Source of the DNA: Flammula alnicola
Lineage: Eukaryota; Basidiomycota; Agaricomycetes; Agaricales; Strophariaceae
Assembly: GCA_015499995.1 (NCBI GenBank)
Contig: JADNRV010000587.1
Location: 1-23,531 of the forward strand
Reading direction: 5' to 3'
Length of the DNA: 23,531 nt
Within the stretch, counting starts at the first letter, position 1. The number at the start of each line of letters is the position of its first letter. The position numbers were made by a program, and so were the translations under genes. This document shows, one piece after another, positions 19,566 through 23,531 of this stretch. The notes below the pieces were generated by a model. The model was not told the DNA's origin and searched no databases. It saw only the letters and a list, made by a program, of their open reading frames with translations.

Positions 19566-20561
19566 GCATGGGATAAAAATCGGTGATCGGTCTCGGTGAC
19601 GGAGGTCAGGACGAGTCCGGTACCAGAGTCTCATTGCGGCCACCAATGTTTGGCCGACCTCGGTTAGCCAAATACGCTCGCCCTCATCCTCTCAATTGGG
19701 CGACCACCTCAGAGCGCTTCCAAGCAACTTCCCAAGTGGCCCATTATTAGGCAATGGCATGGGTTAAATGGGTCACGACCCATACGGGCGGGCTGTTCCC
19801 TTGCATTTGCCTACCGACAGGGCAAACCAGTGCTCAAGCGCTCAAGGTTGTCCACTTTGATGCCATGTTGCGTGGTGCTCATTTGATAGTGGTGTGGCGG
19901 GATCTCGCTTTTTACTATTCAATCCAATTTTTATTCTCTCCAAGATGCTAGATGGCTTTAAGATGTTTTATGTTAATAAGTATGTAGACCACCATCACCA
20001 TACCCATGAGATAGCTTTCTGACAATATGAATAACTTTTTCCTTCCCTGAAAGCTGAAAGCCGTCAAAGACACAAAAGACATGAAAGTTGTGCAAAAGAT
20101 ACAGTACAAGTAGTTGAAAAAGTTGTTTAAAAATGAAAGTGGCAAAAAGCGGTCAAAAGCAAAAGCAAAAGGAATATGTGATTTTACTGATGGCCTATGT
20201 AGTAGGAACCTACCCCTCACACTGCACCATCACCATCAAATCATTAGTACCTTCCCTGGGAAAAGTGATGAGTCTATTACACATTTTTTTAATGCTAAAC
20301 TCGAGGCCGAGAGTCGATTTGTTCTTGATAGCTTCAGTTATCAAACCAACCTGCAAAGCTGGTCCAAGGTACAAATTTGATAAGTAGACTGTAGAGAATT
20401 GATATCTGCTTACTATCGCCGACCCGCATCGCAAGAAATTTGGGACATTTAGCCAAGTCCTTGTCAAAAGCACAGAGAAAAATATTGCCGCCAATCTTTC
20501 TGGACTTGTACAGTTTGATTCTGAGTGAAGGTGGTTGACTTTCCTCGCTATTAGATGTAAA
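19566..20561. other. Region without a supported gene, weak coding-like frames on the minus strand
   Basis: Bases 19570-19960 are repeat-like and hold the palindrome at 19768. On the minus strand two overlapping frames (about 20550-20345 and 20494-20210) read smoothly (GGNIFLCAFDKDLAKC; LGPALQVGLITEAIKNKS) and could be further pieces of the fragment at 20562-20938, but I recognise neither. Bases 19960-20200 are A/T-rich with nothing visible. Confidence 0.3.
19768..19783. repeat. Short perfect palindrome
   Basis: Arms ATGGGTC and GACCCAT are separated by two bases. It could be a factor-binding site or a repeat end; nothing nearby decides this. Confidence 0.5.
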
Positions 20562-20938
20562 TTAGCCCTTGCTCAGCACACCCCTGGAAATAATAGAGTC
20601 GTACAAGGATGAGGATGCCGTGATATCCCATGCAACAACTCCATTCTTTGCAGCAACAGGATGGCCAACGATAGGTTTTGGGTCTCCGGCAATATCAGCC
20701 ACGAAGTAATACTTCGCCGCTAACGCCGGAATGATTCCTTGCTTAAGTCCTAGGGGACGATTGCCATTAGTACAGTATATCGCGAATACATTTTGATGGA
20801 TTATACACCGAGCAGCCTACCTGAGAGTCGTTTCACAGTCAGATCTAGGCTGAAGAAGTCCTCGTAAGATGGAGGTCCGAGTCGTCTATTTAGCGCCCAA
20901 GGGTCAGCTCCTTGGCATCCCAGATCTCGATCGATAAG
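20562..20938 (-). pseudogene. Unrecognised spliced coding fragment
   Basis: Two minus-strand exons, 20938-20821 and 20749-20562, join in frame across an intron with a good donor (gtaggc), a strong branch site (tactaatgg) and acceptor (cccctag). The product reads GADPWALNRRLGPPSYEDFF, then GIIPALAAKYYFVADIAGDP and KNGVVAWDITASSSLYDSII, ending at TAA. I do not recognise the family. There is no ATG in the first exon and a stop lies just upstream at 20939-20941, so the 5' part is missing or decayed. The sequence is protein-like and intron phases agree, which argues that it was once a gene. Confidence 0.4.
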
Positions 20939-21223
20939 TTATACGCACTTTTTAGATTGTGTACGGCGTTGGGACATGGTTATATAAAACACGTATTCCT
21001 GGTGAAACTGAGATGATGATGATAAGAGTGAAAGACGATGAGAGTTAAACTGTGATGGTGTTCTAAAGGCTGTGAACCACAATGTGTGTAAGGCGGAGTC
21101 ACAGTGGGCACATGCCTTGAACCAAATTGAGCACAGGCTCAAGCCAGTTTGGGGCAGAAAGGATTCGCTAGCACTAACGCCACCACTGGTGAGTCCGTTC
21201 CTTGCTTGGAAACTAGTGATGTG
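20939..21223. other. Intergenic, no gene seen
   Basis: Minus-strand frame 21247-20939 (102 codons) starts inside the GC-rich repeat and resembles nothing. No RNA gene or promoter is evident. Confidence 0.3.
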
Positions 21224-21365
21224 CAAGGCTCGGCCTGTAGGCCGCAAGCCGTGAAAGCCGAGACGCGGCTAGCCGAGCCTTGCGAGCCGTGACGCACGGC
21301 TTGTTAAGGTCCACGGCTTGGGCTTCAAAAATAACAGGCCGTAAGCCGTGGCTCGAGCCGTGGCT
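21224..21365. repeat. GCCGTG/CACGGC-rich palindromic repeat patch
   Basis: The words aagccgtg, gagccgtg and cacggctt recur in both orientations over about 140 bp. CAAGGCTCGGC at 21224-21234 is matched by its exact complement GCCGAGCCTTG at 21272-21282, so the DNA or RNA could fold into a long imperfect hairpin. It is not coding. Similar low-complexity patches are known from agaric genomes (general knowledge). Confidence 0.7.
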
Positions 21366-21472
21366 TCATGTATGTATCAGTTGGTGCCTAAAGGTACATA
21401 ATTTTTGAACATTTTGAATGATAAAATTGCCCACCTGGGCCCTGTTGGATTACAAATCTACTATCTAATCTA

Positions 21473-21560
21473 AGATCAGTTAGCTCAGTGGTTAGAGCAC
21501 CGGCATATATAGAGTATATGGAGGGGTCGATCAAAGCCCAGGGCACCTCACAGGTTACGC
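21473..21560 (+). mobile_element. tRNA-derived SINE-like unit 1
   Basis: TTAGCTCAGTGGTTAGAGC at 21480-21498 is an exact tRNA D-arm and pol III A box. About 25 bp on comes a damaged B box (ggggtcgatc). The part between is AT-rich (catatatagagtatatgg) and does not form a normal anticodon arm, and no acceptor-stem partner is found, so this is a tRNA relic, not a functional tRNA. The block from agagtatatgg to cagggcacct recurs at 21776. Confidence 0.6.
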
Positions 21561-21773
21561 ACTCAATTTTGGGACAGCAATCAAATTAAATTTCAGAGTG
21601 TTACAGCCAGCTATCGCGGCCTCCGCGACACTTAAGCGCCCATCAGCACCAGCCAGGGCGCGTAACCTGGCGTGATGCGACGTGACGCGCGCATCACGGC
21701 GCAGGTGCACCCGCCAGAAGCGGTGGGTGCCCCAGTCACGTGACGTGTCCCGGGCACCCAGGCAGGCCAGATA

Positions 21774-21912
21774 CATAGAGTATATGGTGGGTTCGGCAGA
21801 GGCGCAGGGCACCTGCAAGGGCACCCCCGTTCGGGGGTAGGGCACGTAACCTCCCGAATACCCAATTCTCGAATGGGGTGGCCCGATTGGGCGTTTGGCC
21901 ATGGGGTGGCCC
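21774..21912 (+). mobile_element. SINE-like unit 2 (partial, lacks A box)
   Basis: Shares agagtatatggtggg, ttcgg and gcgcagggcacctgc with unit 1, then continues into a GC-rich tail containing a hairpin and two copies of ATGGGGTGGCCC (21873-21884 and 21901-21912). The better B box (ggttcgg-like) is here, the A box is missing. It may be a second, 5'-truncated copy, or both may be parts of one longer element. Confidence 0.45.
21823..21838. repeat. GC-rich perfect hairpin
   Basis: Seven-base arms ACCCCCG and CGGGGGT with a two-base TT centre, inside SINE-like unit 2. It has no T-tract and sits in no transcript I can define, so I do not call it a terminator. Confidence 0.6.
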
Positions 21913-22243
21913 ATTTGGGCCTGCGTCGGGGCGGCACTTTCTCCTTTCTTTCTCCTGTCCATTATTTCTCCTGTATTTCCCTGCCAACTACACACGTCTT
22001 GCACTGTTATGAGTTCAATAAAAATATGTTTAAACTATGTATTAAATAACGAGCATTTAATGAGGTCCTCTCTTGCTCTCTTGCGCTGTCTTACTTCCTG
22101 AAACACTAGCAGTTGGGTGGCACTCCTCCGGCTAGTGGCGAAGGGCCACATTTCTTTCGCATTTTTCAATAGCTTCTCAGTATCATGTAAACAATAAGTG
22201 GCACACCCTTGGCTCATTATAATCCTGGTCATTATTCCGAGAA
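21913..22243. other. Upstream region of the Crypton-like gene
   Basis: Contains a CT-rich tract (tttctcctttctttctcctg, near 21939) and AT-rich sequence near 22020-22060. I see no terminal inverted repeat, in agreement with Cryptons, which lack them, and no gene. Confidence 0.35.
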
Positions 22244-23531
22244 ATGGTGCCTCCCAATTCTGCCTTATTACTTTCCCCGCCTCGACGACGACTTGACGCC
22301 GTCCTTGGAAGCAGTTCACCCATGGCACAGCGCAAGAAAGCTCACACAGGTACTTATTTCTGTCAGTTTATTGCGGAACTATTTTCTCATTAAATGTGTT
22401 AGATACCCTTCAAAATATCAACAGTACATCGCGCTCAGAGGATGTTAGCATGCCCGGCGAATTGGCGCTTATTGACCCAGAATTGGCGTCAGAACTTGCT
22501 TCGGAATCGGGAAGCAAGTTGCCGCATTTGTCAGTCGCGACAAATTCCTCGAACAAGCTCAATTCTATTCAGCAAGAAGCGCACCTGATTCGATTGGAGT
22601 TGCAGAAAGGAATGGACAAAGGGAAAGGGACCGATGAAGCATATCCTCGCCATGTCAAGAATTATGTCAAGTTTTGGGAAGCAGACCAAAAGCGACGATT
22701 TAAAGAGAACCCAATGCACGAGAAGATCCCCGCACATCCCATCGTTGGAGAAAAGGTGGCGATCTTTCTTCAGGCAGAAATCACACGAAATAAAGTACGT
22801 ATATTACACCTTTTGTCGCTCATTTCAATGGTTAATGTAAATATAACTACAGCGCAATAATCGAGGCGAAGAGATATCTGGTACATCTATTGGGAAGGAA
22901 TCCATCAAGCAGTCAATCAGTGCTCTCCAACGCTACATGAACGAACATCAGCACGAAGAAATTTACTTTACTTGTCCAGATACCCGTGTTCCACTCCGCA
23001 GCCAGGACTGGATCAAAACATTCGAGAATGCAACAGCCGCGAGTGAGCCGAAACGTATTCAAGAAGTGCATATCCTAAAGGCGAAGGGGACCATCAGTGA
23101 CTTATATTCAACTGATGATTTAGTACGCATGTCTATCTGGGCATTGGAAGCATTTGGGCCACAAAAGCTTCAGATTCATAATGGATTCCGTGATCGCGCC
23201 ATGCTCCTTCTATCGACTGCAGTGGCTTTTCGGGGAAACAGCTCTCGCTTAGCCCTGTTATCAGATTTATTCTTCCGATCTATTCCAATGGGAATTATTG
23301 GCCCTGACGTGAAGCTTCAGGTAGGCATATTTCTAGTTAAGCGCCGTTTCTAATTATAGTGCCATTTCTAATTATACGCTCATCAGACCCTCGGAATAAT
23401 GGCCGACCAGTCGAAAACAAATGTTACTGGCCGCGTGGATGAGCATGGCATATTTCGCCACCGCATTCCTGAGTTGTGTGGATTCGCCGGTATAGGGTTT
23501 TATTTATTCAGTCACTTTCACATCCTTGAAA
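22244..23531 (+). CDS. Crypton/Ndc10-type tyrosine recombinase-like protein, 3' end outside window
   Basis: Four exons seen: 22244-22349, 22403-22794, 22853-23320, 23387 to the edge, all in frame. The N-terminus is low complexity. From about residue 105, EAYPRHVKNYVKFWEADQKR and IPAHPIVGEKVAIFLQAE form the helical DNA-binding region found at the front of Crypton recombinases. From about 285, GFRDRAMLLLSTAVAFRGNS, SRLALLSDLFFRS and TLGIMADQSKTNVTG then RVDEHGIFRHR and FYLFSHFHI match the Ndc10-domain/tyrosine-recombinase fold; the Arg in GNSSRLALLSDLF is the candidate first catalytic arginine. The remaining catalytic residues (His-x-x-Arg and Tyr) would lie beyond base 23531. The frame is intact so far. 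It is either a mobile Crypton, fitting the SINE-like neighbours, or a host gene derived from one. Confidence 0.75.

Noticed and set aside
20114..20380. 88-codon plus-strand frame rich in Lys
   Set aside because: AT-rich and repetitive at the start, no homology recognised, overlaps better minus-strand frames.
21473..21545. Functional tRNA gene
   Set aside because: The D-arm is perfect, but there is no anticodon stem, the T-arm is damaged and no acceptor partner is found.
21555..22004. 149-codon minus-strand frame through the GC-rich repeat
   Set aside because: It runs across SINE-like units, hairpins and direct repeats; the open frame is explained by high GC content.
1..23531. CRISPR arrays, bacterial operons or phage genes
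   Set aside because: No regular spaced repeats are present, and the intron-rich genes are plainly eukaryotic.

Overview
The window looks like a stretch of a filamentous basidiomycete (mushroom-type) genome. Genes are packed on both strands and broken by many short introns, mostly 45-75 nt, the shortest 37 nt. Splicing is mostly GT-AG, with two probable GC-AG introns. Several loci encode decayed F-box/leucine-rich-repeat proteins of the type that is greatly expanded in Agaricomycetes. I could not name the species.

Layout. Bases 1-773 (minus) hold the 5' part of an F-box protein gene cut by the window edge. Bases 1774-3294 (plus) encode a cyclophilin-40 co-chaperone (PPIase plus TPR). Bases 3628-8061 (plus) encode a 25-exon OCRL/INPP5B-type phosphoinositide 5-phosphatase with ASH and RhoGAP-like domains; a 4-nt micro-exon completes its catalytic GDLNYR motif. 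Bases 8289-8440 (minus) keep the 3' end of an F-box gene. Bases 8889-11682 (plus) encode a membrane-anchored GH5 exo-beta-1,3-glucanase.

Bases 12077-19565 form a rearranged block. Two copies of one F-box locus (12190-14075 and 17645-19565) face each other as a large inverted repeat. The left copy is bracketed by ~100-bp direct repeats. Between the arms lie a tRNA-dihydrouridine synthase gene (DUS1 type, minus, 14409-16282) with two single-base frame breaks, and a third decayed F-box locus (16502-17240).

Bases 19566-22243 are repeat-rich: an unrecognised spliced coding fragment, a GCCGTG-rich palindromic patch, two tRNA-derived SINE-like units and GC-rich hairpins. Bases 22244-23531 (plus) begin a Crypton/Ndc10-type tyrosine-recombinase gene that runs off the right edge.

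The four housekeeping-type genes (protein folding, membrane phosphoinositides, cell wall, tRNA modification) share no pathway. The accessory part is repeat and duplicate turnover: F-box copies, SINE-like units and a Crypton-like gene. I see no new biochemical system. The most unusual items are the 4-nt catalytic micro-exon, the GC-AG introns, the inverted F-box duplication with its flanking direct repeats, and the broken DUS1 frame.
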